Shown here piece by piece: positions 1 to 8,664 of a DNA stretch of 64,000 nucleotides. The translations under genes were made by a program, and so were the position numbers. Numbering within the stretch: position 1 is the stretch's first letter; the number at the start of each line of letters is the position of its first letter. Source of the stretch: Staphylococcus sp. KG4-3 (lineage in GTDB: Bacteria; Bacillota; Bacilli; Staphylococcales; Staphylococcaceae); contig NZ_CP166245.1 of the NCBI RefSeq assembly GCF_033597815.2, positions 2,666,001 to 2,730,000 of the forward strand, read 5' to 3'. Under the pieces are notes generated by a model. It saw nothing but the letters and a program-made list of their open reading frames with translations. It did not search any database and was not told where the DNA came from.

Positions 1-1074
1 CAAATTGTCTTGCGAAGCTTGAGCACTTGTTGATGAAATCTGATACATTTCTTGTTCATACGCGTTAAGTGCCACATCAATTTTTTCATAGTCTTCCAAT
101 GCTCTAGCAAGTATAAATGCATCATACAAAGCCATATTAACACCTTCACCAGCAAAGGGGCTCATCAAATGCGCCGCATCTCCTATTAATGTAATAGCTT
201 GTTTATGTTGCCATTTAAAACCAATTGGCAATTTATATATTCTTCTAAAAAGTACATCGTCACTCATATTCATAATATATTTCTGTAGCTGAATATCCCA
301 ACCACTAAAATCTAATAATAATTGTTCTTTTAACTCTGACAATGTCATAAATTTATAAGTATCTAGTTTATCCATATCCATTCTATAAGAAACATATGCT
401 TTAATTCGACCATCACCATTCAATTGAGCTAATAGTGCTTGGTCCCCACCTAACGCCATCATCTTTCCATTTTTATTATACTTATATAATGCTGGGTGTT
501 GATTTTTAACATCATCAATATTAATTTCTATCATTGAAATACCACTATATTCAATCTTCACATCAGATAGATGTGTACGCAATTTTGAAAATGAACCATC
601 GGCTCCAACAACTAAATCAAAATGTTCTGACTCACCATTTGTAAAAATAATCTCAATATCTTGAGTACTATGTTGAACAAGTGACTCAAATTCATAACCA
701 TATTTTAAATGGTGTGAATCAATTTGTTTCATAATTATGTCACACAATTCACCTCTATCTATTTCAGGACGTTCTCCATCACCTTCTGCATCTTCTTCGT
801 AGTAGATGGTTCCGTCTGCACCTATTACACGTGTATCCTCTCCTTCAAATCGAGCACACGACATAAATTCATTATATATTCCAGCTTTTTTAATAGGTAA
901 TTGACCAGTATCAGAGTGGATATCCAAAGAGCCTCCGCGTTGATGATTGTCATGCGGATTTCCTTTTTCAAATATTGTATAGTTATAACCTAGTCTTTGT
1001 ATTAGTAATCCAAGCATCAATCCTCCTGGACCACCACCAATAATTGCTATATTTTTTAAATTTTTCACAGCCAT
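1..1074 (-). CDS. TetX-like FAD-dependent monooxygenase (3' end beyond window)
   Basis: My own translation from the ATG at 1074 is open for 358 codons to the window edge, so the C-terminus is missing. The N-terminus has the dinucleotide-binding motif IAIIGGGPGGLMLG. A DG motif (VVGADGSFSKLR) and a late GDAAHLMSPFAGEGVN motif follow; together these define class A flavoprotein aromatic hydroxylases (PF01494). The spacing and the MSPFAGEGVNMAL wording resemble TetX and related FAD monooxygenases that hydroxylate small aromatics or tetracyclines. The substrate cannot be read from sequence. The PadR-type regulator gene ends just upstream, separated by 14 bases, so the two are probably cotranscribed from the operator region at 1674-1727. 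Family is firm; drug inactivation is speculation. Confidence 0.85.
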   Translation of the reverse strand, partial: MAVKNLKNIAIIGGGPGGLMLGLLIQRLGYNYTIFEKGNPHDNHQRGGSLDIHSDTGQLPIKKAGIYNEFMSCARFEGEDTRVIGADGTIYYEEDAEGDGERPEIDRGELCDIIMKQIDSHHLKYGYEFESLVQHSTQDIEIIFTNGESEHFDLVVGADGSFSKLRTHLSDVKIEYSGISMIEINIDDVKNQHPALYKYNKNGKMMALGGDQALLAQLNGDGRIKAYVSYRMDMDKLDTYKFMTLSELKEQLLLDFSGWDIQLQKYIMNMSDDVLFRRIYKLPIGFKWQHKQAITLIGDAAHLMSPFAGEGVNMALYDAFILARALEDYEKIDVALNAYEQEMYQISSTSAQASQDNL

Positions 1075-1088
1075 AGTTTACCTTCTCT

Positions 1089-1655
1089 TTATTTAAATAA
1101 GTTATTCAAATCATTCATTGTTTTTTCAATAAAATTATCAAATTCTTGTTTTTTTCCTTTATCGTTTAATGCTTCTTTATTTTTATTTATCAGTTCTTTA
1201 AATAAAATTTGTAATTGTACACGCGCTTCTTTCATAGATTCAAAGTCCATATTTTTTACTTGATCGAAATGTTGTAGCACTTCATCATTTATATTCTCTT
1301 TCAAGAATGCAATACCTTCATCTGTAATTGTATATATCTTCTTCTTACCCTCTTTAGAAATAGAAACAAACTCTCTATCTTCAAGCATTTGTAAAATTGG
1401 ATACACCGACCCCGGGCTAGGAGAATAAAAACCTTTAAATTGTTCTTCTAAATCTTTAATAATTTGATAACCATGTTTTGATTCCTCTTTGAGCATTTTT
1501 AGTATGACAAACTGTAAATCTCCTTTTTTAAAGAATCTTTCTCTGCCACGAAAGTCACCAAAATCTCCTATCTCTCTTCCAAACCCAAAGTCTTCTCTGT
1601 CTTGCATTATATTTCCAAATTGTGCATGTCCTTTGTGAAATTGTCTTCTGAACAT
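1089..1655 (-). CDS. PadR-family transcriptional regulator
   Basis: A protein of about 188 residues. The winged-helix PadR core (KGDLQFVILKMLKEESKHGYQIIKDLEEQFKGFYSPSPGSVYPILQMLEDREFV) covers roughly residues 45-100, followed by a helical dimerisation tail, as in PadR group 1 (PF03551 plus C-terminal helices). The first 40 residues are rich in Phe, Arg and Gly, a common extension in this family. An in-frame GTG lies at 1664, but the Shine-Dalgarno GGGAAGGTGA (1661-1670) is correctly spaced only for the ATG at 1655. The gene lies directly upstream of the FAD monooxygenase and behind three identical palindromes, so an autoregulated repressor that releases in response to a small molecule is the likely role. 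Confidence 0.88.
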   Translation of the reverse strand: MFRRQFHKGHAQFGNIMQDREDFGFGREIGDFGDFRGRERFFKKGDLQFVILKMLKEESKHGYQIIKDLEEQFKGFYSPSPGSVYPILQMLEDREFVSISKEGKKKIYTITDEGIAFLKENINDEVLQHFDQVKNMDFESMKEARVQLQILFKELINKNKEALNDKGKKQEFDNFIEKTMNDLNNLFK

Positions 1656-1673
1656 AGATCTCACCTTCCCTTA

Positions 1674-1727
1674 TTTCGATATATCGAAACTATAAACGAT
1701 ATATCGAAATAAGTCAACGATATATCG
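1674..1727. promoter_or_regulatory. Triple palindromic operator upstream of PadR/monooxygenase
   Basis: CGATATATCG occurs three times, at 1677-1686, 1697-1706 and 1718-1727. The first copy is extended to the 16-base perfect palindrome TTTCGATATATCGAAA (1674-1689). Start-to-start distances are 20 and 21 bases, about two helical turns, so bound dimers would stack on one face of the DNA. The location immediately upstream of the PadR start points to autoregulation. Confidence 0.7.
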
Positions 1728-1806
1728 CTATTTTATAATAAGTTTTCAAACAGTCTTTCTTAATAAAAATAATAATTTAAATTTTACTAATTATTATTAA
1801 AAAAGA

Positions 1807-1842
1807 GCGGAAACATAAGATCATTTAATCTTATGTTTCCGC
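1807..1842 (-). terminator. Rho-independent terminator of the decarboxylase gene
   Basis: A perfect 15-bp stem (1807-1821 with 1828-1842, GCGGAAACATAAGAT) with a 6-base loop, followed on the minus strand by CTCTTTTTTA. Confidence 0.88.
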
Positions 1843-1910
1843 TTCTTTTAAGTTGAAATACTAGCTATAAATCTAGCATACATATATAAATTCCAAACTG
1901 TTTTTCCTTA

Positions 1911-3554
1911 TTAACCGTTCTGATTAGCAAATGCTTGACCTATCGCATTTAACTTACGAGGCGCATCATGCACATCCATTTTCACTTCTACAAAATGCAT
2001 TTTGTCAGGTTGGGCTTCGACTTGAAGCAATACCTTTTGGAATTCTTCACTCGTGTTGACATCATATGTGCACACTTCTTCTTTACCTCCAAAGACAGTT
2101 GGTAATGATTTATAATTCCACATTTTAATATCGTTATACATTGCATTTTCGCCGTGAATTTTACGTTCCACTGTATATCCGTCATTATTGATAACAAATA
2201 TAACTGGTTTAATTTTTTCTCTTATCATCGTAGATATAGCTTGCACAGTTAATTGTAACGAACCGTCACCAATTAATAATAAGTTTCTACGATTAGGGTC
2301 AGCCAATTGTGCACCTAAAGTCGCAGGTAAAGTATAACCAATAGATCCCCATAATGGTTGCCCTATAAATTTATTATGTTGATTTAATGCTAAATCATAC
2401 GCTCCAAAGAATGAAGTTCCTTGTTCAGCTATAATTACATCTTCTTCTTTAATAAAATCTTGCATCATTTTGAAGTAAGTCTCTTGTGTTAAAGGGTCAT
2501 CATTCAAATCATAATCATGCGCACTTGGACGCTGATATTTCGGAAAATCCGTATGATTTACATAATTAAGTTTATCTAATCCAGCTAGCAAATCTACTAA
2601 CGATACATTCGTATCTTTCGTTTCATTCATTTTAAAATTATGATGATTGATCATTACTACATCATCAATATCAAATTGATATGAATAACCGGCTGTGGCT
2701 GAATCTGTCAATTTTGCACCAATATTTAAAATTGCATCACTTTGGTCTACATAGTCTCTAATGGCTTTATCTGCTAATGCACCATCATAAATCCCCATAT
2801 AATATGGACTTTGCTCATTAAATGCGCCTTTACCTAATGATAATTGTGCAACTGGGATATGTGTCTGTGTTACGAATTTTTCTAAATCTTCATGTAACCC
2901 AAAACTGTTAATTTCGTGACCAGCGATGATAACCGGTTGCTCTGCACTTTGTAATTTTTCCATTATCATTTGCATATATTTAGAAACATCCATGTGTTGA
3001 TGTTCTGCTAGTTCAAAAGGTGATGTCACTTCTATTTCAGTATTTGCTACATCAATTGGTAAGTGAATATGGACCGGTCTCTTTTCAAATAGTGCAGCGT
3101 TTATCACTCTTGGAATTTCTGATTGGGCATTTTCAGGTGTGATATAAGCTTGTGTTGTTGTAATTGAAGCATACATATTTCTATAGTCATCAAAACGTCC
3201 CTCACCTAAAGAATGATGTACATATTTACCAGCCTGTTCAACGGCACGTGTCGGTGCGCCAGTAATTTGTATAACTGGTACACGTTCTGCATATGATCCT
3301 GCAATACCGTTTACGGCACTTAGCTCTCCTACACCAAATGTCGTTACCATAGCAGCAATGCCCTTCAGCCTTGCATAACCATCTGCAGCATAACTTGCAT
3401 TTAGTTCATTTGTATTGCCAACCCATTCTAAGTCATCACGACTAATAATGTCATCTAGAAAAGTAAGGTTGAAATCTCCTGGTACACCAAACACTTTATC
3501 TACACCAACATTGCTCAAACAGTCCATTAGATATTGTCCTACGCGTTTTTTCAT
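1911..3554 (-). CDS. ipdC: Thiamine-diphosphate-dependent alpha-keto acid (indolepyruvate) decarboxylase
   Basis: A 547-residue enzyme decarboxylating 2-oxo acids to aldehydes. The N-terminal ThDP domain carries VFGVPGDFNLTFLDD and the glutamate in NELNASYAADGYAR. The paired histidines of the pyruvate/indolepyruvate decarboxylase family appear in YVHHSLGEG. The cofactor-binding motif is GDGSLQLTVQ...NNDGYTVERKIHG near residues 425-460. Length matches PDC/IPDC/KivD. Two ATGs lie in tandem (3560 and 3554); GGGG at 3563-3566 gives good spacing only for the second. Close homologues in staphylococci are annotated indole-3-pyruvate decarboxylase; branched-chain or phenylpyruvate substrates are equally possible. 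It is a single-gene unit with its own terminator. Confidence 0.9.
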   Translation of the reverse strand: MKKRVGQYLMDCLSNVGVDKVFGVPGDFNLTFLDDIISRDDLEWVGNTNELNASYAADGYARLKGIAAMVTTFGVGELSAVNGIAGSYAERVPVIQITGAPTRAVEQAGKYVHHSLGEGRFDDYRNMYASITTTQAYITPENAQSEIPRVINAALFEKRPVHIHLPIDVANTEIEVTSPFELAEHQHMDVSKYMQMIMEKLQSAEQPVIIAGHEINSFGLHEDLEKFVTQTHIPVAQLSLGKGAFNEQSPYYMGIYDGALADKAIRDYVDQSDAILNIGAKLTDSATAGYSYQFDIDDVVMINHHNFKMNETKDTNVSLVDLLAGLDKLNYVNHTDFPKYQRPSAHDYDLNDDPLTQETYFKMMQDFIKEEDVIIAEQGTSFFGAYDLALNQHNKFIGQPLWGSIGYTLPATLGAQLADPNRRNLLLIGDGSLQLTVQAISTMIREKIKPVIFVINNDGYTVERKIHGENAMYNDIKMWNYKSLPTVFGGKEEVCTYDVNTSEEFQKVLLQVEAQPDKMHFVEVKMDVHDAPRKLNAIGQAFANQNG

Positions 3555-3611
3555 TTTCATTTCCCCTTTTTCTCTATATCTAATACACTTCAAATTTAAC
3601 TTATAACACAA

Positions 3612-3976
3612 TAAAGGTCAACAATATTGACTTTTAATATTATATGAATCTTTCTGAAATCGCTCATTTACATATCAACACGATTAAATGTTAACGACTT
3701 ATTGACGCACATAAAAGAGATTATAGAGACCTATGATTACAATTAAATTTCGCCATCCCCTAAAAATTGTATAATTTAAAACACAGCTAATTGAAATATT
3801 AATTGTGTTTTTTCTAAATTATAATTAAAAATTCCGAGACATCTAATAATGTCCCGGAATACTATTTATATAGTGCAATTTAGTTTTTTCAGACTCATGA
3901 AGCATTGTATGAATACAATGCTTCATTTTAAAAAGCGTTGGGCCTAATAACGTTAACTGGATATTGCACTAACTTT
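3612..3976. other. Intergenic region with hairpins
   Basis: There is no plausible gene. It holds a staphylococcal-type hairpin at 3833-3860 (CCGAGACAT...ATGTCCCGG, one A-C mismatch) and a perfect hairpin around 3898-3925 (TGAAGCATTGTAT...ATACAATGCTTCA). A 9-base inverted repeat TAGTGCAAT lies at 3871-3879 and 3963-3971. These probably serve as terminators for the flanking minus-strand MarR gene. Confidence 0.5.
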
Positions 3977-4432
3977 TTAATCTTTCACTTCATCTTTCAA
4001 ATATTTTACCTCTTGAAATCCTGTGCGATACGAAGCAAATTCTTCCATAATTGCATACCAATCATTTCCGACTTTTTTTTGAATATCTCTAAATAAATCA
4101 TTCTGGGCTTTGTTTAATTCACGAACTAATTTGGTACCTTTTTCAGTAGGATAAAGGGCTTTAACTCTTTTATCAGCTTCAGTCTGTTTTTCAATAATAA
4201 ATGCTTCATCTTTAAGTTTTTTCAAAGTTGCGTGACTACCTTGCTTAGAAATTTCCATGCCTTTTAAGAGATCTTTGATTGTAATACCTGGGACTTTCTC
4301 TATAAAAAATAGAAATCTGTGATGTTGTCTATTCAAACCATAATCTTCAATTATTTCATCTGCGGTATTTATAAATGTTTTATACGCAAAGTAAAATAAC
4401 AAATTCTCATAATCATTATTATTTCCTTCCAT
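3977..4432 (-). CDS. MarR-family transcriptional regulator
   Basis: A 151-residue winged-helix protein. The MarR core spans about residues 30-105: HRFLFFIEKVPGITIKDLLKGMEISKQGSHATLKKLKDEAFIIEKQTEADKRVKALYPTEKG, with the typical recognition helix (SKQGSHATLKKL) and wing carrying the conserved DKR. Flanking helices would form the dimer. The start ATG at 4432 is preceded by GGAATGTGAG. Neighbours on both sides are separately transcribed, so its target is not evident from context. Staphylococcal MarR proteins commonly sense oxidants or phenolics, but no such ligand can be inferred here. Confidence 0.88.
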   Translation of the reverse strand: MEGNNNDYENLLFYFAYKTFINTADEIIEDYGLNRQHHRFLFFIEKVPGITIKDLLKGMEISKQGSHATLKKLKDEAFIIEKQTEADKRVKALYPTEKGTKLVRELNKAQNDLFRDIQKKVGNDWYAIMEEFASYRTGFQEVKYLKDEVKD

Positions 4433-4686
4433 TTATACTCACATTCCTTATCTATATTAATCACTTTTGTTATAATCGCTTTACCTTTTTTCTAGGAAAT
4501 ATATATAATATAATCATAGCACTTTTATGATTATAACAGACTTACTACTGGATTAATTCATTATAAAACATTTAGGCTTATACCACAGTTGACTCTGAGC
4601 AGCTAAATAAAACGATAATAACGATATATCAATAAAACGTCAATCCTTTCTATTATATATTATTTTTGTATTCAACTCATAATTAA

Positions 4687-4727
4687 AAAAGGACTATTGC
4701 CCCAAAATTGGTAGCAATAGTCCTTTT
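4687..4727 (-). terminator. Terminator of the CmpX-like gene
   Basis: A perfect 14-bp stem (4687-4700 with 4714-4727) flanked by A/T runs on both sides. It follows the stop codon of the minus-strand channel gene. The rest of 4433-4759 shows only AT-rich sequence. Confidence 0.85.
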
Positions 4728-4759
4728 GCTAATTAAACAAAAACTAATTTTGTTTTTAA

Positions 4760-5701
4760 TTATTTCTTATTTTCTGAATCAATTTTATTAGAGAATTTTT
4801 CAAGTTGTTTCTCGGCAAATGACTTACCACCAATACCAAACGCAATTGCAAATGCTACAGCTACAGCACCTAAAATTAATAAGAATGCTACGTTAACAAT
4901 ACTTTGCGCAAAGTTTAGCTGATCTAAAGTCATGAATACGGAAACAATGATGACTAAGTATTTTACAATTTCAGCCAACATACCATTTCCAGTTGATTTG
5001 TTGATTAATTTTGCAACTAAGTTACCACCGATTAATCCTAGTGCTAAAATGATCGCAGCAGAAATGACAAGCGGTAAGTAACCTATAATCGCTTCACCAA
5101 TTTGATTTAATACAGATAAATTCACTGTGCTAAGTGCCTGAACCGTAAAGAATAAACCAATTAGCGTAGTGATTACCCATCCAGCTGCTACTGGAATATC
5201 TATGCTATCTTTATTTTTTCCAAAATTAACATATTGATTAAACTTGCTTACATTTAAACTTGATAATATGTTTTTTACTAATGTACCTAAAACTTTTGCA
5301 ATGAATAAGCCAATTACTAATATAACTACTGCAACAATAATTTTAGGTGCAAAGTTAAATATGCTACTCATCATACCTTTAATAGGTTTAGATACTGATT
5401 GCATGTTTAATGAATCAAAAACTGATGGTAAGAATAGTAAAAATACTAAGAAGTAGGCTAACTTACCAAAGGTTTGTATTAAACCTGCTGACTCAGACTT
5501 TCCGCTTTCTGCATCTACTAAACCTTTTTCTTGTAACCAGGATTCAAAACCTAATGCACCTAGCCCTTTGACTATGATATTCTTAACAATTACTGCAATA
5601 ATCCAAGCAATAATTAAGAATATTAATGCACCTATAATATTTGGGATGAAACTTATAACACTATCAAGCGCTCCCATTAAAGAATCTAAAATTTTACTCA
5701 T
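4760..5701 (-). CDS. CmpX-like mechanosensitive ion channel family membrane protein
   Basis: A 313-residue membrane protein with internal repeats of the conserved TM-helix module (PF05552): PNIIGALIFLIIAWIIAVIVKNI near 20-45, PKIIVAVVILVIGLFIAKVLGTLVKNIL near 115-145, and LPLVISAAIILALGLIGGNLVAKLI near 205-235. A last glycine/alanine-rich segment (AVAVAFAIAFGIGGKSFAEKQLEKF) resembles the MscS pore-lining helix and its exit. It lacks a recognisable MscS beta-domain, so it belongs to the CmpX/YdaC-type family rather than classical MscS. ATG at 5701 follows AAAGGGGG. The function is probably membrane-tension sensing or cell-surface homeostasis. Confidence 0.8.
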   Translation of the reverse strand: MSKILDSLMGALDSVISFIPNIIGALIFLIIAWIIAVIVKNIIVKGLGALGFESWLQEKGLVDAESGKSESAGLIQTFGKLAYFLVFLLFLPSVFDSLNMQSVSKPIKGMMSSIFNFAPKIIVAVVILVIGLFIAKVLGTLVKNILSSLNVSKFNQYVNFGKNKDSIDIPVAAGWVITTLIGLFFTVQALSTVNLSVLNQIGEAIIGYLPLVISAAIILALGLIGGNLVAKLINKSTGNGMLAEIVKYLVIIVSVFMTLDQLNFAQSIVNVAFLLILGAVAVAFAIAFGIGGKSFAEKQLEKFSNKIDSENKK

Positions 5702-5726
5702 GTAAATTGCCCCCTTTTTTGGACAA

Positions 5727-5751
5727 ATACCCTAGAAAAATAAAGATAATC
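5727..5751 (-). promoter_or_regulatory. Possible SigB-type promoter
   Basis: On the minus strand GATTAT (5751-5746), a 13-base gap, then GGGTAT (5732-5727), shortly upstream of the CmpX-like start. GGGTAT is the sigma-B -10 hexamer; the -35 match to GTTTAA is weak. Confidence 0.3.
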
Positions 5752-5911
5752 ATATTTATATAATTTTTTTAAAAATATCTTTGTAAATTAAGATAATTAT
5801 ACACGCTATTTATTTGTAAAACACTAAATGAACAGATTACCAAATAATTAAATACAAATGAAGTGAACATCTATTAAATTAACCTTCTAATTATTTTTTA
5901 TTTTATAATTA

Positions 5912-6340
5912 TTAATCCTCTATAATGTCTAGACCTTCACTTCTCAATTGTTCAATTCCTGCTAGCATCTGATTGATTTCTTCTTCAGTATGACTTTCCC
6001 ACGAACCTAATTCTGCAACAATTTTCAATGGCTCAGTAGAACGATATGAGCGCGTTGGATTGCCAGGAAATTTCTTGTCTGTAACATTGGGATCATCTTC
6101 AAACTTTCCTAGTGGCTCTATGATATAAATGTGTGCATCTGCTTCTTCATTAGCTAAAGCTACAGCCAATTCAGCCCCCCATTTTGCTGCTTCTAATGTT
6201 CCTGTAAAATAAATATGATTCATTATGCGGTCTTGATAATTAGATTTTTGCAAAGGCTTCAATAAATCACCTATCTGCAACTGAGCTTTTGTGCCATGTA
6301 AATATAAATCTTGTTCAAATGCTTGCTTTTGATTTCCCAT
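5912..6340 (-). CDS. arr: NAD+--rifampin ADP-ribosyltransferase (Arr)
   Basis: A 142-residue protein matching the whole Arr family: the N-terminal LYLHGTKAQLQIGDLL, the central NHIYFTGTLEAAKWGAELA, and the C-terminal IYIIEPLGKFEDDPNVTDKKFPGNPTRSYRS block. In characterised members this enzyme transfers ADP-ribose from NAD+ to the C23 hydroxyl of rifamycins and inactivates them. The HGTKA, NHIYFTGT and GNPTRSYRS motifs that bind NAD are all present, so it looks functional. A GTG at 6355 is in frame, but GGGGGA (6348-6353) is positioned for the ATG at 6340. It is a monocistronic chromosomal gene with no mobile-element or integron sequence nearby. Confidence 0.92.
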   Translation of the reverse strand: MGNQKQAFEQDLYLHGTKAQLQIGDLLKPLQKSNYQDRIMNHIYFTGTLEAAKWGAELAVALANEEADAHIYIIEPLGKFEDDPNVTDKKFPGNPTRSYRSTEPLKIVAELGSWESHTEEEINQMLAGIEQLRSEGLDIIED

Positions 6341-6507
6341 TAAATAATCCCCCACATTTCGCTAAAGTGTCTTACTATTATATGTGTCAATTAATAAAAG
6401 AAATAGTCTATAATATTTATTTTTCATATAGTATAATAAAAGCAAAGAGAATATTTAATTGTAATTATTAAACATTCTTCCAACAATATCATACATAATT
6501 TTATATA

Positions 6508-6550
6508 AAATGAGGATACAAAATCAGATTACCGTTTTGTATCCTCATTT
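6508..6550. terminator. Terminator of the glycerophosphodiesterase gene
   Basis: A 16-bp perfect stem (AAATGAGGATACAAAA at 6508-6523 with 6535-6550) and an 11-base loop, after the stop of the minus-strand gene. Confidence 0.85.
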
Positions 6551-6563
6551 ATATGTAGATGAA

Positions 6564-7307
6564 TTAGCTATTTAAATGAACTAATTCATCAGCTTTATCT
6601 GTGAAGACCCCGTCCACTCCCCAATTAGCCAATTGGTTTGCTCTCATTTTATTATTTACTGTCCATACATTTAATTCATAGCCAGCATCTTTTATTGCAC
6701 GAACACGATTTTTTGTAAGCTTTGCATCTTCAATATTAACAATTGTTGATCTACAAAAATCTAAAAGTGTCCTCCAGTCTCCTTGAAATGCAGCTGCTTT
6801 GAAGATAACTGCTCGTTTGTATGCTGGCATATGTACTTCTGCTAATTTCACTAAATAAATATTAAAACTAGATATCAATACATTTATGCTTTTATCTAAG
6901 TCTTTTAATTTTTCAGCTACTTGCTGAACCAAGCTTAAAGATAAATCACTACCGTTACTTCCAGTAACACCCTTTAACTCAATGTTTAAATTCATTTGAT
7001 ATTTATTAGCAAATGCTATTATTTCATCAAAAGTTGGTAATTTTTCATTCTTAAATTTTGGCCCAAACCAATCCCCTGCAGAAGCATGCTTGATTTCTTC
7101 ATATTCTAATTGTGTAATTTCACCAACCATATCTGTGGTTCTATCTAAAAAGTCATCGTGAATAATAACGAGTTGTTCATCCTTTGTAATTGCAACATCT
7201 AGTTCCACCCATTTTAATCCAGTCACTTTTGCTGCCGCTTCAAATGCTGCTATAGTATTTTCAGGCGCTTTACTTGATAAACCTCTATGTCCATATATAG
7301 TAAACAT
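6564..7307 (-). CDS. Glycerophosphodiester phosphodiesterase (cytosolic type)
   Basis: A 247-residue GDPD TIM-barrel protein hydrolysing glycerophosphodiesters to glycerol-3-phosphate and an alcohol. Catalytic and metal-binding motifs are in order: GHRGLSSKAPENT (residues 6-18), ELD (about 36), IHDDFLDRTT (about 49) and NIELKG near 133. The later VNVWTVN-like block (YELNVWTVNNKMRANQLANWGVDGVFTDKAD) is typical of UgpQ/YhdW-type enzymes. There is no signal peptide, so the enzyme is probably intracellular. Start ATG 7307 has a GGAAGATGAG-like ribosome site. It stands alone; a role in recycling membrane phospholipid or teichoic-acid turnover products is inferred. Confidence 0.9.
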   Translation of the reverse strand: MFTIYGHRGLSSKAPENTIAAFEAAAKVTGLKWVELDVAITKDEQLVIIHDDFLDRTTDMVGEITQLEYEEIKHASAGDWFGPKFKNEKLPTFDEIIAFANKYQMNLNIELKGVTGSNGSDLSLSLVQQVAEKLKDLDKSINVLISSFNIYLVKLAEVHMPAYKRAVIFKAAAFQGDWRTLLDFCRSTIVNIEDAKLTKNRVRAIKDAGYELNVWTVNNKMRANQLANWGVDGVFTDKADELVHLNS

Positions 7308-7427
7308 CTCATCTTCCTTTTCAAATAGATTTTAGTGTAATTATGATATGTCATTTAAGATATTACAAATAATCTAAACCCTTTATTAGAGTTATTCACT
7401 AGGTCTATAAAAATATGACTTAACAAA

Positions 7428-7468
7428 AAATCGCCTTTGACACCTTTTTAAAGGCATTCAAAGACGAC
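7428..7468 (-). terminator. Terminator of lytM
   Basis: An imperfect hairpin (CGCCTTTGA 7432-7440 with TCAAAGACG 7458-7466, extended inside by a CCTTT/AAAGG pairing), followed on the minus strand by GATTTTTTGTT. Confidence 0.65.
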
Positions 7469-7482
7469 TAATTAATTATTTA

Positions 7483-8535
7483 TTATGCTTTTGAATTTAC
7501 GTATGATGTAGGATCAACTGAATATTGATTACCTACGCCACCTTGCATACGTTGGAAGTGCAAGTGAGGAGCAGTAGAGTTACCCGTACTACCTGACGCA
7601 CCAATTTGTTGTCCTTCTTTAACTTGTTGTCCTTTTTGAACATTTAAAGAATTCATATGCATATACCATTGATAGTTATCACTATTTTTTTCTTGGATAG
7701 TAACTTGGTTACCACCACCATAATTACTCCAACCACTTTGAATTACTGTCCCATCAGTTAATGAATAAACTGGTGTATTTTCAGGCATAGCATAATCGAC
7801 ACCATAGTGGGCACCGCCACCATGATATTGACCGTATGGTTGTAATTGACGGTTTTTAGTTAACCAATTTGATGAATTCGAATTCGTGGTTGAATTTGAA
7901 TCCGATGTATTATTTGAAGTACTTTGACTTGTTGAACTTTGTGTAGATGCATTAGTTGTGTCATTTGATGTCGCATTCTGTTGTACATTTTGTTCACCAT
8001 TACCGTCATTACGTGTATAACCACTATTGTAATCTACGTTTGATGTTGCTAGTGATTTTTCTTGGTATTTTCTTTGTGAGGTTGCTTTTTCTGATGAAGT
8101 TTGAGCAGAAACTTCGTCAGAACTATTTATATTTGGCGTATTAGTTTGGTTTACATCATAACCCTCGTTTTGAACTTCTTCATGGCTTTGGTTAGCCGAA
8201 TAATTGTTATCATTATTTACTGTTGCATTTGTATCTCCACTTTGATCACTCATAGGGAAATAAAAGTAATGATAATTTCCTTCACCATCAATTAAATAGA
8301 AATAATATTGTTGTTGATCAAACATAGATTGGTCCCAATTACCATCTAGCGTGTGATGATAATTACCACTAGCATCTTGATCAATATAACCATAGTTAAA
8401 AATACTATTAGAAGACTGGTTACTCGAATATTGTGAATTAGATTGATCATTTTCTGATGCTTGTGCCTCTCCTTGTGCTATGCCAATTGCTCCCAATGAC
8501 AATGTAGCAATCGTTGCTGTAACAAATTTTTTCAT
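7483..8535 (-). CDS. lytM: LytM-type M23 glycylglycine endopeptidase, secreted
   Basis: A 350-residue secreted autolysin. A signal peptide (about 1-26, ending QGEAQA) is followed by the LytM N-terminal region (YGYIDQDASGNYHHTLDGNWDQSMFD...). A long Ser/Thr/Asn/Gln-rich linker runs from about 100 to 225. The C-terminal M23 domain has WLTKNRQLQPYGQYHGGG, the zinc motif HYGVD and the catalytic HLHFQ. The catalytic domain is nearly the same as S. aureus LytM, which cleaves pentaglycine bridges in peptidoglycan; the low-complexity linker is longer here. The ribosome site TTGGGAGG precedes ATG 8535. Two weak WalR-like sites lie upstream (8620-8661). Confidence 0.93.
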   Translation of the reverse strand: MKKFVTATIATLSLGAIGIAQGEAQASENDQSNSQYSSNQSSNSIFNYGYIDQDASGNYHHTLDGNWDQSMFDQQQYYFYLIDGEGNYHYFYFPMSDQSGDTNATVNNDNNYSANQSHEEVQNEGYDVNQTNTPNINSSDEVSAQTSSEKATSQRKYQEKSLATSNVDYNSGYTRNDGNGEQNVQQNATSNDTTNASTQSSTSQSTSNNTSDSNSTTNSNSSNWLTKNRQLQPYGQYHGGGAHYGVDYAMPENTPVYSLTDGTVIQSGWSNYGGGNQVTIQEKNSDNYQWYMHMNSLNVQKGQQVKEGQQIGASGSTGNSTAPHLHFQRMQGGVGNQYSVDPTSYVNSKA

Positions 8536-8664
8536 AATTAATAAATCCTCCCAAATTTTTTCTTAAGCTAATATATCAGATAGAGTGATTTAATAGAATA
8601 GTAGACATCGTTTTTTAATTTACTGGTAATTGTTTTGAGATAGCTGTAATTATTTTGAATATTC

